Below, piece after piece: positions 1 to 5,674 of a stretch of DNA of 5,692 nucleotides; the stretch's first letter is position 1; each line of letters opens with the position of its first letter. Source of the DNA: Thomasclavelia spiroformis (lineage in GTDB: Bacteria; Bacillota_I; Bacilli_A; Erysipelotrichales; Coprobacillaceae); NCBI GenBank assembly GCA_018369555.1, contig JAGZCC010000093.1:1-5692 (forward strand). Direction: 5' to 3'. The notes beneath the pieces were generated by a model. It worked only from the letters and a program-made list of their open reading frames with translations, had not been told where the DNA came from and did not search any database. A program made the position numbers and the translations under genes.

Positions 1-93
1 GAATGTCATTTAACAATTATGTTCAAAAACAAAAGCACCGTTCTGGTGCTAATGTTTAACTTTTTTTGGGACATTTTCATTTTTGCTTGACAG
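1..93. mobile_element. Possible terminal segment of an insertion sequence
   Basis: This non-coding stretch does not resemble the rest of the window. Read on the minus strand from base 92 it begins TGTCAAGCAAAAATGAAAAT and continues into GTCCC and a run of A, an arrangement that I associate from memory with ends of Firmicute insertion sequences of the IS21 or IS1202 kind. Two related direct repeats lie inside it, AATGTCATTTAAC at 2-14 and AATGTTTAAC at 51-60, as expected for multiple transposase-binding sites. The element would extend leftward out of the window. No transposase codons are visible and no target duplication can be tested, so the family is unknown and the call rests on pattern only. 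Confidence 0.35.
25..50 (-). terminator. Rho-independent terminator, minus strand
   Basis: On the minus strand AGCACC and GGTGCT form a perfect 6-bp stem around the loop AGAAC, followed directly by TTTGTTTTT. This is a textbook intrinsic terminator shape and has the most GC-rich stem in the window. It would stop any transcript that passes the hairpin at 103-136. If bases 1-93 are an insertion-sequence end, it would block outside transcription from entering the element. On the plus strand the nearest T-run starts 10 bases after the stem, so it is unlikely to work in that direction. Confidence 0.65.
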
Positions 94-102
94 TTTTGTT
101 TC

Positions 103-136
103 AATTAAAAAGACAACATTCATTGTCTTTTTAATT
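103..136. terminator. Bidirectional A/T-rich terminator hairpin
   Basis: A perfect 14-bp inverted repeat, AATTAAAAAGACAA and TTGTCTTTTTAATT, encloses the 6-base loop CATTCA. It starts 13 bases after the stop codon of the small ORF. Each strand reads an A-run, a short core (AGACAA/TTGTCT) and a T-run, so it can act in both directions. The stem has only two G-C pairs, so termination may be partial, and the stronger hairpin at 25-50 could serve as backup. It probably ends the mnmA-recD2-small ORF transcript. Confidence 0.6.
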
Positions 137-149
137 TCATATAATAATT

Positions 150-263
150 TTACATTTTCGCTTTTAAATTATCCATCATATCTTCTATACAATCACATTC
201 ACTAAATAAAATCATTAACGAAGCAACACTTAAACCAATTAACAATTTATTTCTAGACAACAT
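150..263 (-). CDS. Small putative membrane protein, 37 residues
   Basis: I do not recognise this protein. It begins MLSRNKLLIG and ends in NLKAKM before a TAA stop. A basic N-terminus (R4, K6) precedes one hydrophobic stretch at about residues 7-20, followed by an acidic segment with a Cys-Asp-Cys motif (C23, D24, C25), then E27, D28 and a basic tail (K34, K36). This suggests a single membrane segment with the N-terminus inside. It is not a normal lipoprotein, because the residue before C23 is glutamate. AGGTG lies 5 bases before the ATG, giving a strong ribosome binding site. It starts 28 bases after the recD2 stop, so it is likely the last cistron of that operon. Short DUF3918 proteins near recD2 in Bacillus (from memory) are a possible analogue, but the resemblance is weak. 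Expression is unproven. Confidence 0.55.
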   Translation of the reverse strand: MLSRNKLLIGLSVASLMILFSECDCIEDMMDNLKAKM

Positions 264-266
264 AAT

Positions 267-273
267 CTCACCT
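267..273 (-). promoter_or_regulatory. Ribosome binding site of the small ORF
   Basis: The minus strand reads AGGTGAG, ending 3 bases before the ATG at 263, inside the repeated string GGTGAGGTGAG. The core AGGTG has 5-base spacing. It closely matches the site in front of mnmA (GTGAGGTGG) and is the main evidence that the 37-codon frame is translated. Confidence 0.6.
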
Positions 274-291
274 CACCATAGTTTGTAAAGA

Positions 292-2484
292 TTATAAAAA
301 ATCATACACACTAATTTCAGGTTTATCTTCAAAACGCAATTTTAATGTAGTTTTGCGACGATTATCTTGATAATTATGCAAACCATGCATAAACGCCTTA
401 GAATCACCCATAATAAATAAAGACTGTTTTGCTCGGGTTATAGCTGTATATAATAAATTTCTTCTTAACATAATATAATAATCACTTAACACTGGCATAA
501 TCACAATTTTAAACTCATTACCTTGAGATTTATGAATCGACATGCAATAAGCAAGCGTTATTGTATTAAAGTTTTGTGACGTATATTCAACAATATTTCC
601 ATCAAAATCAACAATCAAAGTATCTTGAAGATATTCAAAGTTATCTTTACGACAAATATCTATCAATATTCCAATATCACCATTAAAAACATTATCATCA
701 ACTCGATTTTTTAACTGTAATATTTTATCACCAATTCGATACTCTATACGTCCAATTTTATAACTATCTAGGCATTGATCTTTAGGATTAAATACATCCT
801 GTAAAGCATCATTTAATGCATCAATTCCCGCAACGCCTTGATACATTGGTGCTAAAACTTGAATATCACTTGTATCATAACCTTCTTCTAATGCTTTATT
901 AACAATTGTTTTGACATTTTTTATTACATCATAATTTAACATTGGAAAAAAATTAATATCCTGATAATGATCAAATAAATCGATATCATCAATTTCATTA
1001 TTTATGATGTGATGTGCTAATTGAATTATTCCTGAATCTTTAGCTTGTCTAAAAATTTCATCCAATTCAATTGTTTTAACACCAGCTTCAATTAAATCTT
1101 TTAACACATTACCTGGGGCAACTGATGGTAATTGATAATAATCGCCAATAAATAAAATCTTACTGATTTTTCTTCCTGCATCAAATAACTTGCTTAAAAG
1201 TAAACAATCAACCATTGAAAACTCATCAATAATTAATACATCTATATCTAATGGATTAGTTCTATTCATCGCAAACGTATTAGTATGTAAATCCCACTTC
1301 AATAACCGATGAATCGTACAAGCTTCAATTCCTGTTAATTCGGTTAATCGTTTAGCTGCTCTACCAGTAGGAGCAACTAGACCAATTTTATCTTCTGGAT
1401 ATAATGATGTATAAATTTTTAATAAAGCATGTACAATCGTTGATTTTCCAGTTCCTGGTCCACCTGTTAAAATCATCACTGATGATTTTAGAAAATAAAA
1501 CAAGGCTTCTTTTTGCTTTTTAGCATAAGTAATTCCCTGATTTTTTTCAAAATCTTGTAATAATTGATCAACTCTTGATTCATCAATACTTTCATCATCA
1601 TGATTAATTCGTATTTTTAAATAGTTTGCGATATTTACTTCAGCTTCATACATTTCATGGTAATAATAACGTTCATTTTCTTTAATAATTAAACCATTAT
1701 CAATTAATTCATCTAAATATTCATAAAAAATATTTTCTTCAATACTATAAATAAGTTGTTTAAAAGTTTTAACTATTTCTTCAATTAAACAATATGTACT
1801 TCCCGTATTAAAACCATATTGTTTAATACTATAAACAATTGCTGCTTTGATACGATTAGGATTATCTAGAGCTCCACCAGTTTTTAAAGCTAATTCATCA
1901 GCCGTTTTAAATCCAATTCCATCAATATCTTCAATTAATCGATAAGGATTATTTTGTAAAACCTCTAATGTCTTTTCTTTATAAAATGCCTGAATCAAAC
2001 CTAAATTTTTTAAACTAATACCATGCCCCATAAAAAATTGCATAACTTCCTGATCATAATCACTATTTGTTAAAACTTCATATATCATATCACGTTTTTT
2101 TTCTGTCATTGCCATAACACAATCTAAGCTATGTTTATCATTTTTAATTATTGTTAAACAATCTTCACCTAAACTATCAACAATTTGTTTAGCTAACTTT
2201 TGTCCAACCCCTTTAAATAACGGACTAGATAAATACTTAATAATTTCATCAGATTCCTTAGCTAAAATAATCCGATATTCACTAAGTTTAAATTGCTTTC
2301 CATATTTAGGATGAATTTCATAATCACCGATAAATAAATACTTATCATAATCATTAAAATTATTCATATATCCATTCATCGTAATCAACTTATCTTCTTG
2401 TTCTACATCAATTAATGCCACTATATAATTAGAAGATTCGCTATAAAAACGAATCTTCCTAATGTATCCAGTATATTCAATCAT
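292..2484 (-). CDS. recD2: RecD2 family ATP-dependent DNA helicase (SF1B)
   Basis: This 730-residue protein is full length for RecD2, the RecBC-independent relative of RecD, a 5'-3' DNA helicase tied in Bacillus to repair and replication-fork maintenance. The N-terminal domain (1-75) is followed by helix-hairpin-helix-like segments around residues 88-106 and 187-199 (IDGIGFKTADELA). The helicase core shows Walker A GGPGTGKST (341-349), motif Ia APTGRAAKRL (371-380), Walker B IIDEFSMVD (418-426), motif III IGDYYQLPS (446-454), arginine motif DEIFRQ (475-480), NGDIG (601-605), and motifs V/VI IHKSQGNEF (650-658) and YTAITRAK (679-686). The C-terminus SVYDFL matches the usual family ending, so the gene is intact. 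Its ATG shares one base with the mnmA stop (TAATG) and has only a weak Shine-Dalgarno sequence, which suggests translational coupling. Paralogous RecD of RecBCD is excluded by the long N-terminal region. Confidence 0.96.
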   Translation of the reverse strand: MIEYTGYIRKIRFYSESSNYIVALIDVEQEDKLITMNGYMNNFNDYDKYLFIGDYEIHPKYGKQFKLSEYRIILAKESDEIIKYLSSPLFKGVGQKLAKQIVDSLGEDCLTIIKNDKHSLDCVMAMTEKKRDMIYEVLTNSDYDQEVMQFFMGHGISLKNLGLIQAFYKEKTLEVLQNNPYRLIEDIDGIGFKTADELALKTGGALDNPNRIKAAIVYSIKQYGFNTGSTYCLIEEIVKTFKQLIYSIEENIFYEYLDELIDNGLIIKENERYYYHEMYEAEVNIANYLKIRINHDDESIDESRVDQLLQDFEKNQGITYAKKQKEALFYFLKSSVMILTGGPGTGKSTIVHALLKIYTSLYPEDKIGLVAPTGRAAKRLTELTGIEACTIHRLLKWDLHTNTFAMNRTNPLDIDVLIIDEFSMVDCLLLSKLFDAGRKISKILFIGDYYQLPSVAPGNVLKDLIEAGVKTIELDEIFRQAKDSGIIQLAHHIINNEIDDIDLFDHYQDINFFPMLNYDVIKNVKTIVNKALEEGYDTSDIQVLAPMYQGVAGIDALNDALQDVFNPKDQCLDSYKIGRIEYRIGDKILQLKNRVDDNVFNGDIGILIDICRKDNFEYLQDTLIVDFDGNIVEYTSQNFNTITLAYCMSIHKSQGNEFKIVIMPVLSDYYIMLRRNLLYTAITRAKQSLFIMGDSKAFMHGLHNYQDNRRKTTLKLRFEDKPEISVYDFL

Positions 2485-3617
2485 TATAAATACTCAATCT
2501 CTTTACCATCTTGATAGACAGTTTCGATTGTTCCTCCTCCCAAACAAATATCACCATCATAAAATACAGCTGCTTGTCCTGGAGTTACTGCTTTTACTGG
2601 TTTATCAAAAGTTAAATAAACTTTATCTTCAGCAATGAATTCTAATTTAATTGGATTATCAGCTTGACGATATCTAAACTTTGCATTACATGCAATTTTT
2701 TCAGTTGGTCTATTAGAAGCAATCCAATTCACATCACTAATCAATGCTCCAGTTGAATATAACCAATCCTTTTGATCACCTTGACAGATATATAAAACAT
2801 TTCTATCATAATCTTTTCCAACCACAAACCAAGCCCCACCAGGTCCACCAATTCCTAAACCTTTGCGTTGACCAATCGTATAATACATAATTCCTGAATG
2901 TTCACCAATAATATCACCGGTTTCAATATCAACCATTTTACCAGGTTGCGCAGGAATATAATTTTGAAGAAATTCTTTAAAATCACGTTCACCAATAAAA
3001 CAAATTCCCGTACTATCTTTTTTATCAGCTACCGGTAATTGTAATTCATGAGCTAATCGTCGAACTTCTTTTTTGTCGATTTCACCTAATGGGAATAATG
3101 AATTTTGTAATTGCTGTTGATTTAACTGGCATAAAAAATATGTTTGGTCTTTATTATTATCGATTCCTTTTAACATTATTGAATCTTTATTTTCACTATG
3201 AACGACTCTTGCATAATGACCAGTTGCAATATAATCCGCATTTAATGTTTTGGCATAATCTAAAAACGCTTTGAATTTAATATGTTTATTACAAAGAATA
3301 TCTGGATTTGGCGTTCTTCCTTTACGATATTCATCTAAAAAATATGTAAATACATTATCCCAATATTCTTTAATAAAATCCACTCTTTTAATTTCGATTC
3401 CTAAGCATTTTGCCACTGCTTTAGCATCATTATAATCTTGTTCTTGAGGACAGATATCATTATCATTAGTTGGATTACCTAATATATCATTATTAAGCTG
3501 ACTATCCCAATTTCGCATGAACACCCCAATAACTTCATAACCTTGCTTTTTTAATAAATAAGCAGCTACAGCTGAATCAACACCACCACTTAAACCTAAT
3601 ACTACTCTTTTTGACAT
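2484..3617 (-). CDS. mnmA: tRNA-specific 2-thiouridylase MnmA
   Basis: MnmA activates U34 of tRNA-Lys, Glu and Gln with ATP and inserts sulfur to give 2-thiouridine, in the cytoplasm, with sulfur passed from a cysteine desulfurase. The 377-residue product shows the PP-loop GLSGGVDS (8-15), the catalytic cysteine C109 in TPNPDILCNKHIKF (102-115), ATGHYAR (131-137), and the second, persulfide-bearing cysteine C206 in STGICFIGER (202-211). TIGQRKGLGIGG (247-258) and the C-terminal beta domain ending near TPGQAAVFYDG (345-355) complete the protein. I place the start at 3617 because GAGGTGG lies 5 bases upstream and the family begins with a short lead-in to the PP-loop. An in-frame ATG at 3647 would add ten residues but has no binding site. 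A loop insertion at about 41-61 differs from the Bacillus form. It is followed by recD2 in overlapping arrangement. Confidence 0.97.
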   Translation of the reverse strand: MSKRVVLGLSGGVDSAVAAYLLKKQGYEVIGVFMRNWDSQLNNDILGNPTNDNDICPQEQDYNDAKAVAKCLGIEIKRVDFIKEYWDNVFTYFLDEYRKGRTPNPDILCNKHIKFKAFLDYAKTLNADYIATGHYARVVHSENKDSIMLKGIDNNKDQTYFLCQLNQQQLQNSLFPLGEIDKKEVRRLAHELQLPVADKKDSTGICFIGERDFKEFLQNYIPAQPGKMVDIETGDIIGEHSGIMYYTIGQRKGLGIGGPGGAWFVVGKDYDRNVLYICQGDQKDWLYSTGALISDVNWIASNRPTEKIACNAKFRYRQADNPIKLEFIAEDKVYLTFDKPVKAVTPGQAAVFYDGDICLGGGTIETVYQDGKEIEYL

Positions 3618-3622
3618 TCTCG

Positions 3623-3629
3623 CCACCTC
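3623..3629 (-). promoter_or_regulatory. Ribosome binding site that sets the mnmA start
   Basis: GAGGTGG on the minus strand lies 5 bases before the ATG at 3617. The upstream in-frame ATG at 3647 is preceded by T-rich sequence from the terminator with no Shine-Dalgarno match. This site therefore decides for the shorter 377-residue protein. Confidence 0.85.
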
Positions 3630-3637
3630 ACTTGCAT

Positions 3638-3646
3638 ATAATAACA
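3638..3646 (-). promoter_or_regulatory. Putative extended -10 promoter of mnmA-recD2
   Basis: The minus strand reads TGTTATTAT, which is an extended -10 element (TGn plus TATTAT, five of six matches to TATAAT). No good -35 is present at 16-18 bases, where the T-tract of the preceding terminator lies. Transcription would start near 3631, leaving a leader of about 14 bases that is little more than the ribosome binding site. The preceding terminator makes a local promoter for mnmA likely. Confidence 0.45.
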
Positions 3647-3651
3647 TTTCT

Positions 3652-3685
3652 ATAAAAAAAAAGAAAGAAAATTAAATTCTTTCTT
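3652..3685 (-). terminator. Intrinsic terminator of the ROK kinase gene
   Basis: On the minus strand AAGAAAGAA and TTCTTTCTT form a 9-bp stem (arms 3677-3685 and 3661-3669) with a 7-base A/T loop, followed at once by a run of seven more T and then ATA. The first arm begins inside the TAA stop codon of the kinase gene. The stem contains only two G-C pairs, but the long uninterrupted U-tract supports termination. It separates the kinase from the mnmA operon. Confidence 0.7.
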
Positions 3686-4604
3686 ACTTAAGTTTAGACA
3701 TAGGTAACATTGCTGCTCCAATTGCTCCACTATCTTCTAATTTTGTTGTTAATAGAGGAATATGTCCTTTCATTCCAAGATGAATCAATTCATTAAATTG
3801 TTCAACTAAACGATCATAAAAATACTCACGAGATTTCATTACCCCACCACCAACAATAAAACAATGCGGATCAACAGTATGCGCAATATTGGCAAACATT
3901 GTTGCTAGTTGTAAAACACATTCATTAACAATTCCTTGAGCTTTTAAATCACCTTTATCAGCTAATTCAAAAACATCTCCAGCATGCTTAACTTTATCTT
4001 CACCTAATAATTCTTTACCTTTTCTAGTAATCGCTGTTCCACTAGCTTCACCTTCAACAGCACCAGGATTTAAAGCACCAAATTTATAACCATTATTTTT
4101 TACAATAATATTTCCAATTTCACCAGCATGACCGCGTCCTCCAGATACTAATTTTCCATCAACAATAAACGCACCACCTACTCCTGTTGAAATTGTTACA
4201 TAGTAACATGTCGAATAGCCTTTTCCTGCCCCTAATAAAGCTTCAGCTAAACCCGCAACATTTGCATCATTATTAATAAATACCGGAAGATTAAAATGTT
4301 CAGTTAATTTATTACAGATCGGATATTTTTCAAAGCCAGGTAAATTAGTAGCCATGATCATATATCCATTTTTAGTATCAACTGGTCCAGGTACCCCAAT
4401 TCCAATTCCACCTACACCCTTTAAACCACCACAAACTATAGTATCTAAACTTTCTATTTGTTTAATGATTTTTTCGCAAACATAATCAGGTCCTTTATTA
4501 CTTTCTGTACTATCTTTCACTTCACTATGGACAATACCATTTTCATCAACTAATAAAGTTCGAACATTTGTTCCTCCTAAATCAATCCCAATATAATATT
4601 TCAT
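3684..4604 (-). CDS. ROK family sugar kinase, probable glucokinase
   Basis: The 306-residue protein belongs to the ROK family, whose bacterial kinases phosphorylate glucose, fructose or amino sugars with ATP in the cytoplasm. Visible are the phosphate-binding DLGGTNVR (8-15), GIGVPGPVD (68-76), the catalytic aspartate D113 in NNDANVAGLAE (111-121), STGVGGAFIV (139-148), the sugar-contacting GHAGEIG (158-164) and the C-terminal GGGV (252-255) with SGAIGAA (292-298). The ROK signature normally continues with a zinc-binding cysteine cluster, CxCGxxGCxE. Here that segment reads YKFGALNPGAVEGEASGTA and has no cysteine, so structural zinc is presumably absent. There is no N-terminal helix-turn-helix, so it is a kinase and not a ROK repressor. 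Substrate is not determined by the sequence, since glucose, fructose and N-acetylmannosamine kinases share these motifs. AGGAGG lies 6 bases before the ATG. Confidence 0.88.
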   Translation of the reverse strand: MKYYIGIDLGGTNVRTLLVDENGIVHSEVKDSTESNKGPDYVCEKIIKQIESLDTIVCGGLKGVGGIGIGVPGPVDTKNGYMIMATNLPGFEKYPICNKLTEHFNLPVFINNDANVAGLAEALLGAGKGYSTCYYVTISTGVGGAFIVDGKLVSGGRGHAGEIGNIIVKNNGYKFGALNPGAVEGEASGTAITRKGKELLGEDKVKHAGDVFELADKGDLKAQGIVNECVLQLATMFANIAHTVDPHCFIVGGGVMKSREYFYDRLVEQFNELIHLGMKGHIPLLTTKLEDSGAIGAAMLPMSKLK

Positions 4605-4610
4605 ATTCTC

Positions 4611-4616
4611 CCTCCT
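4611..4616 (-). promoter_or_regulatory. Consensus Shine-Dalgarno of the ROK kinase gene
   Basis: AGGAGG on the minus strand stands 6 bases before the ATG at 4604. It is the strongest ribosome binding site in the window and fixes this start, since no other in-frame start lies close by. Confidence 0.85.
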
Positions 4617-4619
4617 ATG

Positions 4620-4630
4620 ATTATATTATA
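4620..4630 (-). promoter_or_regulatory. Putative -10 region of the ROK kinase promoter
   Basis: The minus strand reads TATAATATAAT, two overlapping perfect -10 hexamers at 4625-4630 and 4620-4625. The first is better placed, because a start from the second would fall inside the ribosome binding site. A 17-base spacer from the first leads to TAGCTA (4648-4653), a weak -35 that overlaps the stop codon of the upstream gene. The leader would be about 14 bases. In DNA this A/T-rich the hexamer can arise by chance, hence moderate confidence. Confidence 0.45.
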
Positions 4631-4634
4631 CACA

Positions 4635-4660
4635 CTATATTAAAAGATAGCTATATTAAA
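4635..4660. repeat. Short direct repeat, 10 bp twice
   Basis: CTATATTAAA occurs at 4635-4644 and again at 4651-4660, separated by AGATAG, giving a 16-base period. It spans the end of the pseudouridine synthase gene and the probable -35 region of the kinase promoter. It may be an operator or a chance duplication in A/T-rich sequence. Confidence 0.4.
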
Positions 4661-5619
4661 CTATTTTCAATTTTTTCAAACTGTTTAGGAACTGGACAAA
4701 CAATTTCTTTATCTTGTAAATAAGCTAAAACACCAAATGTTTTAACAAACCTAATTTTATAAGCATGTAATAATTGATGATTTAAACCAAATTCCTTTTT
4801 AATAAATTTATTCAATTCAAAATCACCATACTTACGATCACCGATAATTGGATGATCAATACTACTAAGATGTACTCTAATTTGATGCATTCTACCAGTT
4901 ACTAACGTAACCTCAACTTTACTATAATCATTATTATATTTAACTGGTTTAACGATTGTTTCCATTGTTAAAGCCCCAGGATAATCTTTACTAACTAATT
5001 TCACTTGAGCTTGATCATCAAGTTTAACTATATATCCTTTTAAATTACGCTTTTGATTAACTTTTCCCTTACAAATAGTTAAATAACTTTTTTCAATACA
5101 ATGCCTTTGTTTAATCATTTCATTTAACACTTGCAAAGCAGCTAGTGTTTTGCCAAAAATTACAATTCCACTTGTATTACGATCTAATCGATGTACTGGT
5201 CCTGGCATAAAAGTATTTTCACGACTTAAATCCAATTCATTTTTATCAGCTAAATAACTTAATACTTGGTTTGTAAGAGTATTAACACTTTCATTTTTAT
5301 CTTCATGAACTAATAAACCAGCTGGTTTATAAACAATCAAAACATGATTATCTTCATATAAAACCTTAAATGTTTTTTTTACATTATAAATGTTCTTTGT
5401 AGCTGTAAATTCTTTAAATTTATCTTCATATAAAAACATCTCTACAACATCATTATTCTTTAAAATATATTTTTCATTCACTTTTTTTCCATTTACTTTA
5501 ATATCTTTTTTTCTAAACATTTTATAAATAAAATTAGTCGGAGCATTTACCAATAGCTTTTTTATATATTTATCAATTCTTTGATTAGCATCATTTTCTG
5601 TTATTTGTATCTTCTTCAT
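4651..5619 (-). CDS. RluA-family 23S rRNA pseudouridine synthase (RluC/RluD-like)
   Basis: The enzyme isomerises specific uridines to pseudouridine in RNA, most likely 23S rRNA during ribosome assembly. The 322-residue product has an N-terminal S4 RNA-binding domain (about 12-65, with NFIYKMFRKKDIKVNGKKV at 29-47). The catalytic domain begins near VLYEDNHVLIVYKPAGLLVH (86-105). The catalytic aspartate is D146 in HRLDRNTSG (143-151), followed by TGRMHQIRVHLS (241-252), IGDRKYG (259-265) and LLHAY (283-287). The S4 domain and IYKMFRKK segment look more like RluC than RluD, but Firmicute members are hard to assign, so I give no symbol. I choose the start at 5619 because GGTGA lies 4 bases upstream and a perfect extended -10 box sits at 5636-5644. 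The in-frame ATG codons at 5652 and 5637 have no binding site. The stop is TAG. Confidence 0.92.
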   Translation of the reverse strand: MKKIQITENDANQRIDKYIKKLLVNAPTNFIYKMFRKKDIKVNGKKVNEKYILKNNDVVEMFLYEDKFKEFTATKNIYNVKKTFKVLYEDNHVLIVYKPAGLLVHEDKNESVNTLTNQVLSYLADKNELDLSRENTFMPGPVHRLDRNTSGIVIFGKTLAALQVLNEMIKQRHCIEKSYLTICKGKVNQKRNLKGYIVKLDDQAQVKLVSKDYPGALTMETIVKPVKYNNDYSKVEVTLVTGRMHQIRVHLSSIDHPIIGDRKYGDFELNKFIKKEFGLNHQLLHAYKIRFVKTFGVLAYLQDKEIVCPVPKQFEKIENSLI

Positions 5620-5623
5620 TTTA

Positions 5624-5628
5624 TCACC
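5624..5628 (-). promoter_or_regulatory. Ribosome binding site deciding the pseudouridine synthase start
   Basis: GGTGA on the minus strand lies 4 bases before the ATG at 5619. It is weaker than the other sites in the window, but neither alternative ATG (5637, 5652) has any purine-rich match upstream. Confidence 0.6.
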
Positions 5629-5635
5629 GTAATTC

Positions 5636-5644
5636 ATTATATCA
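5636..5644 (-). promoter_or_regulatory. Extended -10 promoter of the pseudouridine synthase gene
   Basis: The minus strand reads TGATATAAT, a perfect extended -10 element (TGn plus TATAAT). At a 17-base spacer stands TAGATG (5659-5664), a three-of-six -35. Transcription would start near 5629, about 10 bases before the ATG at 5619. This would exclude the two longer in-frame starts from the transcript. Confidence 0.55.
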
Positions 5645-5674
5645 AATTTCATTTAAAACATCTAACTTTTTTAG

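Noticed and set aside
140..145. Perfect TATAAT on the plus strand
   Set aside because: The hexamer 17 bases upstream (CATTCA) is not a -35, it overlaps the end of the terminator region, and no plus-strand gene follows. It is probably chance in A/T-rich DNA.
198..215. Lipobox in the small ORF (LFSEC at residues 19-23)
   Set aside because: The residue before the cysteine is glutamate, while signal peptidase II sites need a small residue there, so it is not called a lipoprotein.
3089..3274. Plus-strand open frame of 61 codons
   Set aside because: It lies wholly inside mnmA on the opposite strand, has no convincing ribosome binding site, and its translation has no recognisable domain.
3618..3647. 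Ten-residue N-terminal extension of MnmA from the ATG at 3647
   Set aside because: No Shine-Dalgarno sequence precedes that ATG, the extension covers the likely promoter and ribosome binding site, and the family normally starts a few residues before the PP-loop.
4605..4650. Terminator between the pseudouridine synthase and kinase genes
   Set aside because: The only symmetry is the 8-bp palindrome ATAGCTAT and an imperfect A/T dyad, with no T-run following on the minus strand. Read-through into the kinase gene is possible.
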